Part shown: positions 1 to 7,790 of the stretch, piece by piece
Numbering within the stretch: the first letter of the stretch is position 1
Layout: the number at the start of each line of letters is the position of its first letter
DNA from: Acidobacteriota bacterium
GTDB taxonomy: Bacteria > Acidobacteriota > Terriglobia > Terriglobales > Acidobacteriaceae
DNA length: 64,000 nucleotides
Assembly: GCA_018268855.1 (NCBI GenBank)
Contig: JAFDVR010000017.1
Location: forward strand, 62,001-126,000
Direction of reading: 5' to 3'
The notes under the pieces: generated by a model
Told to the model about the DNA's origin: nothing
What the model saw: the letters and a program-made list of their open reading frames with translations, nothing else
Database searches by the model: none
Made by a program: the position numbers and the translations under genes

Positions 1-157
1 CAATCGTCGTAATCCAATTGACGCTGCCTTCCTGGTATTCGCGGCCCATGGAAAGTTCCTGACGCACGCGCTGGCGTGTGTCTGAGGCAGCAATGCCTCC
101 ACGGAGGGGAAGGACGGGAGTGGTCTGTTGCGGTGTTTCAGTAACAACTGGCGACAT
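1..157 (-). CDS. N-terminus of probable acyl-CoA desaturase (partial)
   Basis: A reading frame begins with ATG at 157 on the minus strand and runs off the window edge, giving 52 residues. It starts MSPVVTETPQQ and ends with EYQEGSVNWITTI. The 'NW-TTI' segment just before an expected first membrane helix is what I remember from the N-termini of membrane fatty-acid (acyl-CoA) desaturases of Acidobacteriota. The diagnostic histidine boxes would lie outside the window, so the assignment rests on this short stretch only. It is divergent from the mannose-6-phosphate isomerase gene, with about 150 bp between the starts. Confidence 0.4.
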   Translation of the reverse strand, partial: MSPVVTETPQQTTPVLPLRGGIAASDTRQRVRQELSMGREYQEGSVNWITTI

Positions 158-309
158 AAATTTGGCGAATCCTCTATGTGCGGAATGCTTTTTACGAGCT
201 ACTCCTCCAACCTAACAGGCAAGTCGGCTGAGTAGATGTAACAGTTTTGTAAGCGCGGTTTGAGCCGTAAAATCAATACATATCTCTGTTTGAGAAAAGA
301 GCATTTTTG

Positions 310-1278
310 ATGTCGAATCCTGCATTGGCACCCTTCCGTCTGCGCCCATTTTTCAGTCCTCGTCCATGGGGACGACGCAATCTGGCACCGTGGTATTCGG
401 CACAACAAACAGGGGAACAGGCTGAACCGATCGGCGAGGCATGGCTCACCGGTCCTCAATCTGTTGCAGAGACAGGCGCGTGTACAGGCAAGACATTGGC
501 CGAGATTGCAAAAGAATATCCAGAAGAACTTCTGGGCGCGTGGAGAGAGGAAGGCGAGTTTCCTTTGTTGGTCAAACTTCTTTTTCCAGACGATAAACTT
601 TCGGTCCAGGTGCATCCTGACGATGCCAAAGCCCAGGCCATTGGTCAGAAGCGCGGCAAGACAGAGTGTTGGTACACCCTTCAGGCTGAGCCCGGTGCAA
701 GTGTCTCATGCGGACTGAAGCCCGGGATTACCGCAGATGATCTACGCGCTGCAGTAACCAGCAACAGCATGGAAGATTTGCTGCAGCAGATTGTGCTGAG
801 CAAAGGAGATATGGTGTTTGTGGATGCCGGCACTGTCCACGCGATCGGTCCCGGCCTCACCTTGCTTGAAACGCAACAGACATCCGACACTACCTACCGC
901 ATGTATGACTATGGTCGTCCACGCGAGCTGCACCTGGAACAGGGAATTGCAGCCATGCGAGAGAAAACGGAAGCTGGCTTGGTTACTCCTGAGGTACTCC
1001 CGAGTGCGAACGGCACAGCTACACGTCTTATCAAACAGCGCTACTTCACCGTCGATCGCTTCGATATGTCGCAGGGAAACCAGCTCGCAATAACAGACGT
1101 CGCAGGTAAACCGCACTGCATCATCCCGATCGAAGGTAGCGGGGTGCTCATTGATAGCCATGGCACCCGAACGGAACTGCTGCCCGGTACAGCGACAGTT
1201 GTTCCAGCTTCGGAAGCGGCTTACAGGATTATGGCGGATAAAGGAGACGATTTTTCCTTCATTCGCTCTACGCCGTAA
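310..1278 (+). CDS. manA: Mannose-6-phosphate isomerase, class I (type I PMI)
   Basis: Interconverts mannose-6-phosphate and fructose-6-phosphate in the cytoplasm, feeding GDP-mannose synthesis for polysaccharides. About 322 residues, the size of the short bacterial type I enzymes. The cupin zinc site is readable: Gln and His in 'VQVHPDD', Glu in 'GKTECWY', and the later His in 'AGTVHAIGPG'. The N-terminal 'FSPRPWGRRNLAPW' is the usual PMI start. I prefer ATG at 310 over the TTG immediately before it; a purine-rich GAGAAAAGAG lies upstream. The metallo-beta-lactamase gene follows after 33 bp in the same direction, so they may be cotranscribed. Confidence 0.93.
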   Translation: MSNPALAPFRLRPFFSPRPWGRRNLAPWYSAQQTGEQAEPIGEAWLTGPQSVAETGACTGKTLAEIAKEYPEELLGAWREEGEFPLLVKLLFPDDKLSVQVHPDDAKAQAIGQKRGKTECWYTLQAEPGASVSCGLKPGITADDLRAAVTSNSMEDLLQQIVLSKGDMVFVDAGTVHAIGPGLTLLETQQTSDTTYRMYDYGRPRELHLEQGIAAMREKTEAGLVTPEVLPSANGTATRLIKQRYFTVDRFDMSQGNQLAITDVAGKPHCIIPIEGSGVLIDSHGTRTELLPGTATVVPASEAAYRIMADKGDDFSFIRSTP

Positions 1279-1311
1279 TTCACAAACACAATTGCATAAA
1301 GAGGAGAGAAG

Positions 1312-2247
1312 TTGATTGCACGTCTAAGTAAAGTTGTTGCCGCAGTGTTGCTGTCTACGAGTGTGGTGTTTGCGAGTTCTAATCCGGACTGGACGGCTCC
1401 GTTGGAGCCTTTTCACATTGCGGGAAACTTGTATTACGTAGGCAGTCGCGATCTCGCAGCTTATCTCATCGTAACTCCACGTGGAAATATTCTCATCAAT
1501 GCAAACTTGGAAAGCTCGCCGCCATTGATTAGGCAAAGCGTGGAGAAGCTCGGATTCAAGTGGAGTGACACAGCAATTCTCCTTAGCAGCCAGGCTCATT
1601 TCGACCACGTTGGTGGAGCGGCTGAAGTTCAGCGGGAAACACACGCGAAGTACATGGTGATGGATAGCGATGTCAAAGTCGTAGAGTCCGGCGGTGCAGC
1701 CTCCTTCGATCTGCCGGATATGCATTTCCCAAAGGCGCACGTAGACCGCGTCTTGCACGATGGCGATGCAATTCGCCTCGGCGGAAGCGAGATCATTGCA
1801 CACAAAACAGCCGGTCACACAGAAGGTTGTACCAGCTTTACCTTCCGCGTGAAAGAGGACGGTAGGCCCTTTGACGTCGTGATTGTTGGCGGATGGAGCT
1901 CAAATCCTGGTGTGCGATACGTGGCAGCCGATGGCAAGTTGCCTTCGTATCCTTCCATTGAGCAGGATTTCCGGCACACATTTAAGACGCTGGCGCATCT
2001 TCATGTGGACATTTTTTTAGGAGCACATGGAGTCTACTTTGGCCTTCTACCAAAATTGGAGCATGGTGCGCGCACCAATCCCAGCTTATGGATTGATCCC
2101 ACGGGCTTCCATAAAGCGCTTGCCGCAAAGCAGGGCCTCTTTGAACACGAAGTGGATAAGGAAAAGCGGACGAGTGACTCAAAACTGGAAGTACAGGAAG
2201 GACGAGTGTTGGTCCATCAAAACCAGGGTGGCGAAGAAAATCAATGA
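1312..2247 (+). CDS. Secreted subclass B3 metallo-beta-lactamase, Gln116-type
   Basis: A 311-residue metallo-beta-lactamase-fold hydrolase with a signal peptide (residues 1 to about 21, VLLSTSVVFAS). The start is TTG at 1312, supported by GAGGAGAG a few bases upstream. The zinc motif reads S-S-Q94-A-H96-F-D98-H99-V-G-G, followed by H169 in 'TAGHTEGC' and H239 in 'FLGAHGVYF'. This is the layout of subclass B3 enzymes, but the first ligand (His116 in standard numbering) is Gln, as in GOB-type enzymes. B3 enzymes hydrolyse beta-lactams in the periplasm; environmental members can have other substrates. Its 3' end overlaps the convergent MBOAT gene by 69 bp. Confidence 0.85.
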   Translation: MIARLSKVVAAVLLSTSVVFASSNPDWTAPLEPFHIAGNLYYVGSRDLAAYLIVTPRGNILINANLESSPPLIRQSVEKLGFKWSDTAILLSSQAHFDHVGGAAEVQRETHAKYMVMDSDVKVVESGGAASFDLPDMHFPKAHVDRVLHDGDAIRLGGSEIIAHKTAGHTEGCTSFTFRVKEDGRPFDVVIVGGWSSNPGVRYVAADGKLPSYPSIEQDFRHTFKTLAHLHVDIFLGAHGVYFGLLPKLEHGARTNPSLWIDPTGFHKALAAKQGLFEHEVDKEKRTSDSKLEVQEGRVLVHQNQGGEENQ

Positions 2248-3678
2248 GGTCAACGCAGCCCAGGGAATAGTCCTTGACCATTGGAGCCGTTGGAGAATCG
2301 ACGGCACCGTAGGATCTTCGGTCTGTTGGCCTAGTATTTCCTGCGTGTTTGGCGCATACCAAATGACAGGAAATAGAGCTAAGGCGAGAATGACCGCGCT
2401 ATCTGGGGTGAAGGTGCCGCCGCCGTGCCTCCCGAACATGTCTCCAATCAATGCGAATGCTTTGCTAAGCGACTCCGAGCGGAAGAAGATGAGCGCAAAA
2501 ATGACCTGCAGATATACACCCAAACGCATGGGTAACAATGGCCAGTTGGTGTTTGTACTGGAAGGATTGCGGAAATGTCTCCACGCCTGTGCCGCAATGA
2601 GATAAATACCATGCAGCGCGCCAAAGATCAGGAACTGTAATCCGGCGCCGTGCCACAGGCCTGTAAGCAACATGGTGATCATGGTGGGATACGCGACCAT
2701 GGCAGTGAATCCCCCGAAAGTTGCCAGTGATTTTCGCGACACTTTTTTTCCGGCGGCCATGCGGCGGCGTTGCACGCTGAGCAGCAGAGGGTTATAGAGG
2801 TAAAGCGTGATGTAGCGTGTCAGTGTCATATGCCAGCGCTGCCAATATTCGGTTACGCTGGTCGCCTTCCATGGCGAGTTGAAGTTCATAGGAAACCGGA
2901 TACCAAAGATGCGGGCCAGGCCGATTGCCATATCAGAGTATCCGGAGAAATCGAAGTAGAGCTGCATGGAATAGACAATCAGGCCAGTCCATGCGGACCA
3001 CACTCCTAAACTGCCTGCATGAGCGAAGGCCGTATCTGCGTAACTGGCTAGAAAGTCGGCGATAAGGACCTTCTTTGCCAAACCGAAGACAAACCAGGTA
3101 AATCCAAGCGAAAAGTTCTCCGCAGTAAGGCCAAACCGGCGGCCTTCTGCGAACTGCGGCATCATCTCCTTGTGATGAAGAATTGGACCCGCAATCAAGT
3201 GCGGGAAGAAGGTGACGAAAAGAAGGTAGCTGAGGAAGTCCTTCTCTTCTGCTTGTCCTTGCGCAAGATCAATAAGGTAGCTGATCTGCGTAAATGTAAA
3301 GAACGAGATGCCAAGTGGGAGGAGGATGGGTGCAGGCGCATGGATGAGATGCCATCCGGCCAGAACCGCACTAAGTTTGAAGAGATATTTGAAATAAAAG
3401 AGCGCAAGCAGATTAACGGAAATGCCTAGATAAAGCAGTAGCTTCCGTTGTCTTCCACCTTCCTGAGCATCTCCTATCCAACGCGAGATAAAGAAATTGA
3501 CCGCGATGGAAGCCAGAAGAAAGAAAACAAATGTATGGTTCCATTCCCAATAGAAGACGACGGACATGAGGCCGAGCCAAGCCACCACTGGCCTGCGTCC
3601 GAACTGCCCGAGCACATGGAACCCTATCAGGGCTACAGGGAGAAAAATAAATAGGAACGGATAAGAATTAAAAAGCAT
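2179..3678 (-). CDS. MBOAT family O-acyltransferase (AlgI-like)
   Basis: A 499-residue polytopic membrane protein of the AlgI/DltB-like MBOAT family, which moves acyl (usually acetyl) groups across the inner membrane onto polysaccharides. It opens with 'MLFNSYPFLFIFLP', typical for AlgI homologues, has about 11 hydrophobic segments, the 'PLGISFFTFTQISYLID' block near residue 122 and the catalytic-His block 'LLTGLWHGAGLQFLIFG' near residue 343. It lies 12 bp downstream of the SGNH-type gene on the same strand, so the two form an acyl-transfer pair. The last 69 bp overlap the end of the convergent beta-lactamase gene, so the two C-termini are coded on opposite strands of the same DNA. Confidence 0.9.
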   Translation of the reverse strand: MLFNSYPFLFIFLPVALIGFHVLGQFGRRPVVAWLGLMSVVFYWEWNHTFVFFLLASIAVNFFISRWIGDAQEGGRQRKLLLYLGISVNLLALFYFKYLFKLSAVLAGWHLIHAPAPILLPLGISFFTFTQISYLIDLAQGQAEEKDFLSYLLFVTFFPHLIAGPILHHKEMMPQFAEGRRFGLTAENFSLGFTWFVFGLAKKVLIADFLASYADTAFAHAGSLGVWSAWTGLIVYSMQLYFDFSGYSDMAIGLARIFGIRFPMNFNSPWKATSVTEYWQRWHMTLTRYITLYLYNPLLLSVQRRRMAAGKKVSRKSLATFGGFTAMVAYPTMITMLLTGLWHGAGLQFLIFGALHGIYLIAAQAWRHFRNPSSTNTNWPLLPMRLGVYLQVIFALIFFRSESLSKAFALIGDMFGRHGGGTFTPDSAVILALALFPVIWYAPNTQEILGQQTEDPTVPSILQRLQWSRTIPWAALTSLIFFATLVLMDQHSSFLYFQF

Positions 3679-3690
3679 CCGCGAGCAATG

Positions 3691-4776
3691 CTACCGCGTG
3701 ATGGGAGCAGAGGATTGAAGTGCTGCTACTATCTGGGCGCCGCGCCGCTGCTGCGCCTCTTCGGTGGTCAATCCCGCTACACGATTTACCTCATCAGAAA
3801 CCAGGCGTGAAACCACTTCGCTTCCGCTGGCAGTATAGTGCCGTCCGTCATTGAAGTAGGCAATGGGAAGAGGAGTAAGCGTATTGTTCGTCACGCCCGC
3901 AAGGTTCTTTTGATATTGCTGAAGATTTTTATCGCAAGAAGGAATGGGTGCCACGTTGACTAGCACAACGTCTGAATGGGCAATGTAATTGCGGTGATAA
4001 TCCTGCACAACTTGGTGCGGATAGGTGTTGTCGGCGGAAGCTGGGGTGGTGGGCACCGCATCACAGCGGGTGCGGGCCGGAACAGGCGGTGTAAAGAACC
4101 CATTGCGCACACGTACCTCATCCTCATCCGGACGCATTCTTGTAGCAAAATAGAAGGCTTGCTTTAGACCATAATAGGCGGAAAATCCTGCCGCATATCC
4201 CGCAAATGAAACGGCTTCATGCGGATGCTGGAGCAGCATGCGGCGTGTTTCCTCGGGTGTTCCATGGCGCATTAGTTCGAGCATGCCTTCGGCATAAATC
4301 GAGCGGTTCCAGGAGTGGTTCTCTTTTTGGAATCCATCTGGGCTCAGTTGCACTACCAGCACACGAGGACGGGTATTGTGCGCAAGAAAGTGGTCGAGAG
4401 TCATATTGTCCGTTACGCTGAGTACCGCATTCGTCACGGCAATATTGCAGGTTTTATAGCCGGTATCTTTTTCCACCAATGCCGGATCAATGCCGGTCAT
4501 CGCTGTCGAGTCGCCGAAAATCAGCACCTCGCAGTTGCGGTTACGCATCTGAAACACAGCATCATTGCTCTGTACCCAGATACTGGCTCCATGATGAAGA
4601 AAGAAATCTGATTGTCCCAAAGCAATAAATACAGGAATGGCAATTAACGGCAACAGCACTACAAGGACGCTGTAAAGACGGGAGCGTCGCCGAATTACCT
4701 CTGTCGGGTCGGCTACCTTCGATGTTGCCTCGGTTGCTTCGAATCCGAGGTCAAAATTCACTACGTCTGTTGCCAT
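3691..4776 (-). CDS. SGNH-hydrolase-like membrane-anchored protein, MBOAT partner
   Basis: 361 residues with one membrane anchor (about residues 34-53, YSVLVVLLPLIAIPVFIAL) and a periplasmic SGNH-like domain. Visible motifs are 'FGDSTAMTGIDP' (block I Ser, about residue 89) and 'DGRHYTASGS' near residue 317, which supplies the Asp-x-x-His pair. Such proteins (AlgJ/AlgX/DltD type) accept acyl groups from an MBOAT partner and place them on the polymer; here the MBOAT gene follows after 12 bp. Substrate unknown. A deposition role is inferred from the pairing, not from sequence alone. Confidence 0.75.
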   Translation of the reverse strand: MATDVVNFDLGFEATEATSKVADPTEVIRRRSRLYSVLVVLLPLIAIPVFIALGQSDFFLHHGASIWVQSNDAVFQMRNRNCEVLIFGDSTAMTGIDPALVEKDTGYKTCNIAVTNAVLSVTDNMTLDHFLAHNTRPRVLVVQLSPDGFQKENHSWNRSIYAEGMLELMRHGTPEETRRMLLQHPHEAVSFAGYAAGFSAYYGLKQAFYFATRMRPDEDEVRVRNGFFTPPVPARTRCDAVPTTPASADNTYPHQVVQDYHRNYIAHSDVVLVNVAPIPSCDKNLQQYQKNLAGVTNNTLTPLPIAYFNDGRHYTASGSEVVSRLVSDEVNRVAGLTTEEAQQRRGAQIVAALQSSAPITR

Positions 4777-4931
4777 CGTGCTCCGCGTACTTCGGGGTCC
4801 CCGCCCAGTCTATCCGACATATTGATCGATGATCCTTAAATCTGCCGTATGCGCGAACCATCCCGCGCACTCCTTTGGACGCTTCCTTTTAGGGAATGGG
4901 TACAGTTCGGTGAGCTGTTGAGAGAAATACC

Positions 4932-5777
4932 TCAGCGCAAAAAGACGCTCAGTTCGTTTGCTGCCTGACGGAGTGGCGGCAGAAAACGTGACTGCATCTC
5001 TGTAACGGGAATGCGTGGAGCATTTCCGCTCAAATTGATCGTAGCGACCACCTTGCCGCCAGGTGCAAAAACAGGAACAGCGAGTGAACGCAACCCCACC
5101 TCAAATTCCTGATCGCAAATGGCATAGCCCATGCGGCGGATATTGCGCAGCATCATGCGCAACTTCTCTTTGTTTGTAATGGTACGAGGAGTGAGGGGTG
5201 CCAGCGTCACGCGTGACATGTAGCGCTCCGTCTCTTCTGGCGGCAGATACGCCAGTAAAACGCGTCCCATAGATGTGCAATAGGCTGGCAACCGGCTGCC
5301 AATATGCAGGTCTACGCTCATCATGCGGTTCACGTTGCTGCGTGCAATGTAGACAATGTCATCCCCATCTAAAGTAGCAACCGAAAAACTCTCACGCATC
5401 TGTGCACTCATGCGTTCCAGAATTGGTTGTGCTGCGGTGGAAAGATTATTGCTTGCCGTATAGGTATGGCTGAGCGAAAGCATCTTTGGCCGTAGGGAAT
5501 AGCGCTGGCCGTCTTCTGCCCCGGCGAACCCTAATTTCGTCAGGGTATAAAGGCAACGGCGAACAGCCGCGCGTGAGAGCCCGGTTTTCACGCTGAGTTG
5601 AGAGATCGTCATCTGGCGGGATTGCTGCGAAAAGGCCTGAATCACAGCCAGTCCTCGTGCAAGAGAAGTCATGAAATTGGGATCACCTACAAACTGCTCC
5701 AGCATCTGTGCTGGGAGCACACGTTTCTGTTCGGCGATATCTGTTACCTCAGGCTCTCTACTTTCGGTCAGATGCAT
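4932..5777 (-). CDS. IclR-family transcriptional regulator (PcaR/PobR-like)
   Basis: About 281 residues from ATG 5777, preceded on its strand by AGAAAGAGAAC. The frame is open further upstream but would run into the divergent pgi start. The N-terminal winged helix-turn-helix contains 'MTISQLSVKTGLSRAAVRR', followed by the IclR effector domain (about residues 105-275) ending in 'INLSGNAPRIP'. The segment 'DPNFMTSLARGLAVIQAFS' is typical of the beta-ketoadipate (PcaR/PobR/PcaU) branch, whose members sense aromatic acids; no such catabolic genes are visible here. It is divergent from pgi across about 96 bp, so it could regulate itself and pgi, but I see no clear operator. Confidence 0.85.
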   Translation of the reverse strand: MHLTESREPEVTDIAEQKRVLPAQMLEQFVGDPNFMTSLARGLAVIQAFSQQSRQMTISQLSVKTGLSRAAVRRCLYTLTKLGFAGAEDGQRYSLRPKMLSLSHTYTASNNLSTAAQPILERMSAQMRESFSVATLDGDDIVYIARSNVNRMMSVDLHIGSRLPAYCTSMGRVLLAYLPPEETERYMSRVTLAPLTPRTITNKEKLRMMLRNIRRMGYAICDQEFEVGLRSLAVPVFAPGGKVVATINLSGNAPRIPVTEMQSRFLPPLRQAANELSVFLR

Positions 5778-5873
5778 TGCTTGTTCTCTTTCTGCTTTGT
5801 GCGATAGTCGCACTTCTTCCACGATAAACGCACCGAATCTGAGATGCAACCGGCTGCTAGAATCACAGTCGAT

Positions 5874-7637
5874 ATGAATCTGAAAACTTCGCTCCCTGCT
5901 GATCTGAAAACTGCACTCGAAAATGCAGTAAACGAGTGGCAAAACAGCCAAAAACTGGACAAATTGTGGAACAAAGACGCGTCGTTGTGGACCTCAGGAT
6001 CGGGTTCAGACGATGAATCGCAGTGGCTCGGCTGGTTGGATATCGTAGAACGTCAGCAGGCGGATATCGCCACGTTTAAGGCACTTTCCGAGGAGATCAA
6101 GTCTGTAGGCTTTACGCACGCATTGCTGCTCGGCATGGGTGGTTCGTCGCTTGCACCCGAGGTAATGTCGCTTACCTATGGACAGCAGCCCGGTTTTCCA
6201 TCGCTGCACATTGTGGATTCCACCGATCCTGCGCAGGTCGCTGCAGTGGAGAAGGCAGTCGATCTCAAGAAGACCGTCTGCATCGTCTCTTCAAAGTCGG
6301 GTTCGACTTTGGAGCCAAATATCCTGAAAGATTATTTCTTCGCGCAGATGCAGAAGACTGTCGGCGCGGATAAAGCAGGCGATCACTTTATCGCTGTGAC
6401 TGATCCGGGCTCCAAGATGGAGCAGGTGGCGAAAGCGGACAAGTTCCGCAAAATTTATTACGGCGACAAGACCATAGGCGGACGGTTCTCCGCGCTATCG
6501 AACTTTGGCATTGTGCCTGCGTCGGTAGCTGGTCTGGATATCGAAAAATTTCTTGCATCGGCAAAGACGGCAGTGGACGCCTGCAAAAATGTCGATCTTT
6601 CCGCGAATCCTGGTGCGCAGCTTGGCCTCATTCTTGGTCTGGCTCACAACGCGGGGCATGACAAGCTGACATTCTTCACTTCGAAAGAGGTCTTCGATAT
6701 TGGTGCATGGCTGGAGCAGTTGATTGCGGAGTCAACTGGAAAGATGGGCAAGGGCATCACGCCTGTTGATCGCGAAGGCATCACGTCGCCTGACAATTAT
6801 TCGAGTGATCGTGTCTTTGCATATGTGCGGTTGTCCTCTTCTGATAATGCTGCTCAGGATGCTGCTGTGAAGGCACTGGAGAATGCAGGGTTTATCGTCG
6901 TCCGCTTTGATATTGATGATGTTTATGAATTGCCTGGTGTGATGTTTACTTGGGAGATTGCAACCGCCATTGCCGGCTCTGTCATGGGTATTAATCCATT
7001 CAACCAACCTGATGTAGAGGCAGCAAAGATCGAAACCCGTAAGCTCACCGACGAGTATGCCCAGACAGGCAAGCTGGCTGAACACACGCCTTTATTCTCA
7101 GGGGAAGGCCTTCATCTGTATGCGGATGCCTCCTACACCGATCGTTTGAAGGGCGTGCTCACCAGCAAGGGGCTGGACGAGTCTGTGGTGAACTACCTTC
7201 ACGCGCACATCGCCCAGATTGTGCAGCATGATTACTTTGCCACATTGGCATACATCGAAATGACGCAGGCGCACGAGGACACCATTCAGCAGTTCCGCCA
7301 TAAAGTGCGTGACGATAAGAAAGTGGCCACCTGCCTTGGCTTCGGTCCACGTTTTCTGCACTCCACCGGTCAGGACTACAAAGGTGGACCAAACACCGGT
7401 GTGTTTCTGCAGATTACTGCCGATCATGCGGTTGATCTCGCTATTCCGAATGCGAAGTATACCTTTGGTGTTGTAATTGATGCACAGGCGGCAGGCGACT
7501 TGGCAGTCCTGCAGCAACGAGGACGTCGAGCATTGCGTGTGCATCTGGGCAAGGATGTGGCGGCAGGGCTAAACACACTGAACGCTGCAATGGATAAAGC
7601 GCTCGCAATGCACAACAACGGAATACCAGCCCGGTAA
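5874..7637 (+). CDS. pgi: Glucose-6-phosphate isomerase (transaldolase-fusion type PGI domain)
   Basis: About 587 residues, cytoplasmic, converting glucose-6-phosphate and fructose-6-phosphate. SIS-domain motifs are clear: 'LLGMGGSSLAPEV' and 'VSSKSGSTLEPN', then 'GGRFSALSNFGIVPA'. The sequence resembles the PGI half of bifunctional transaldolase/PGI proteins rather than classical Pgi, but no transaldolase domain is attached: it begins with 'MNLKTSLPADLKTALENAV'. I prefer ATG 5874 over ATG 5844, since the extra ten residues are not family-like. A wobble-containing hairpin with a T-rich tail follows at 7673-7731. Confidence 0.9.
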   Translation: MNLKTSLPADLKTALENAVNEWQNSQKLDKLWNKDASLWTSGSGSDDESQWLGWLDIVERQQADIATFKALSEEIKSVGFTHALLLGMGGSSLAPEVMSLTYGQQPGFPSLHIVDSTDPAQVAAVEKAVDLKKTVCIVSSKSGSTLEPNILKDYFFAQMQKTVGADKAGDHFIAVTDPGSKMEQVAKADKFRKIYYGDKTIGGRFSALSNFGIVPASVAGLDIEKFLASAKTAVDACKNVDLSANPGAQLGLILGLAHNAGHDKLTFFTSKEVFDIGAWLEQLIAESTGKMGKGITPVDREGITSPDNYSSDRVFAYVRLSSSDNAAQDAAVKALENAGFIVVRFDIDDVYELPGVMFTWEIATAIAGSVMGINPFNQPDVEAAKIETRKLTDEYAQTGKLAEHTPLFSGEGLHLYADASYTDRLKGVLTSKGLDESVVNYLHAHIAQIVQHDYFATLAYIEMTQAHEDTIQQFRHKVRDDKKVATCLGFGPRFLHSTGQDYKGGPNTGVFLQITADHAVDLAIPNAKYTFGVVIDAQAAGDLAVLQQRGRRALRVHLGKDVAAGLNTLNAAMDKALAMHNNGIPAR

Positions 7638-7672
7638 TTCTTCACCGGTTTATTCTGAACGTAGTGAAAAGA

Positions 7673-7731
7673 TTCCTGTATTTGCTTGCTCATGCATTCT
7701 TCATGGCAGGCAAGTACAGGATTTTACTTTT
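7673..7731 (+). terminator. Rho-independent terminator after pgi
   Basis: CCTGTATTTGCTTGC (7675-7689) pairs with GCAGGCAAGTACAGG (7706-7720) through a 15-bp stem with two G-T wobbles, followed by ATTTTACTTTT. It sits 40 bp after the pgi stop and separates it from the DUF5054 gene. Confidence 0.75.
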
Positions 7732-7790
7732 CAGTGACAGATGTTTAGGGTTCTTGCAATTTCTGCAATAAATCGTTGACCATCATCGGC

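Noticed and set aside
2027..2605. 192-codon plus-strand frame over the beta-lactamase/MBOAT junction
   Set aside because: It crosses the ends of two real genes in other frames and has no family likeness.
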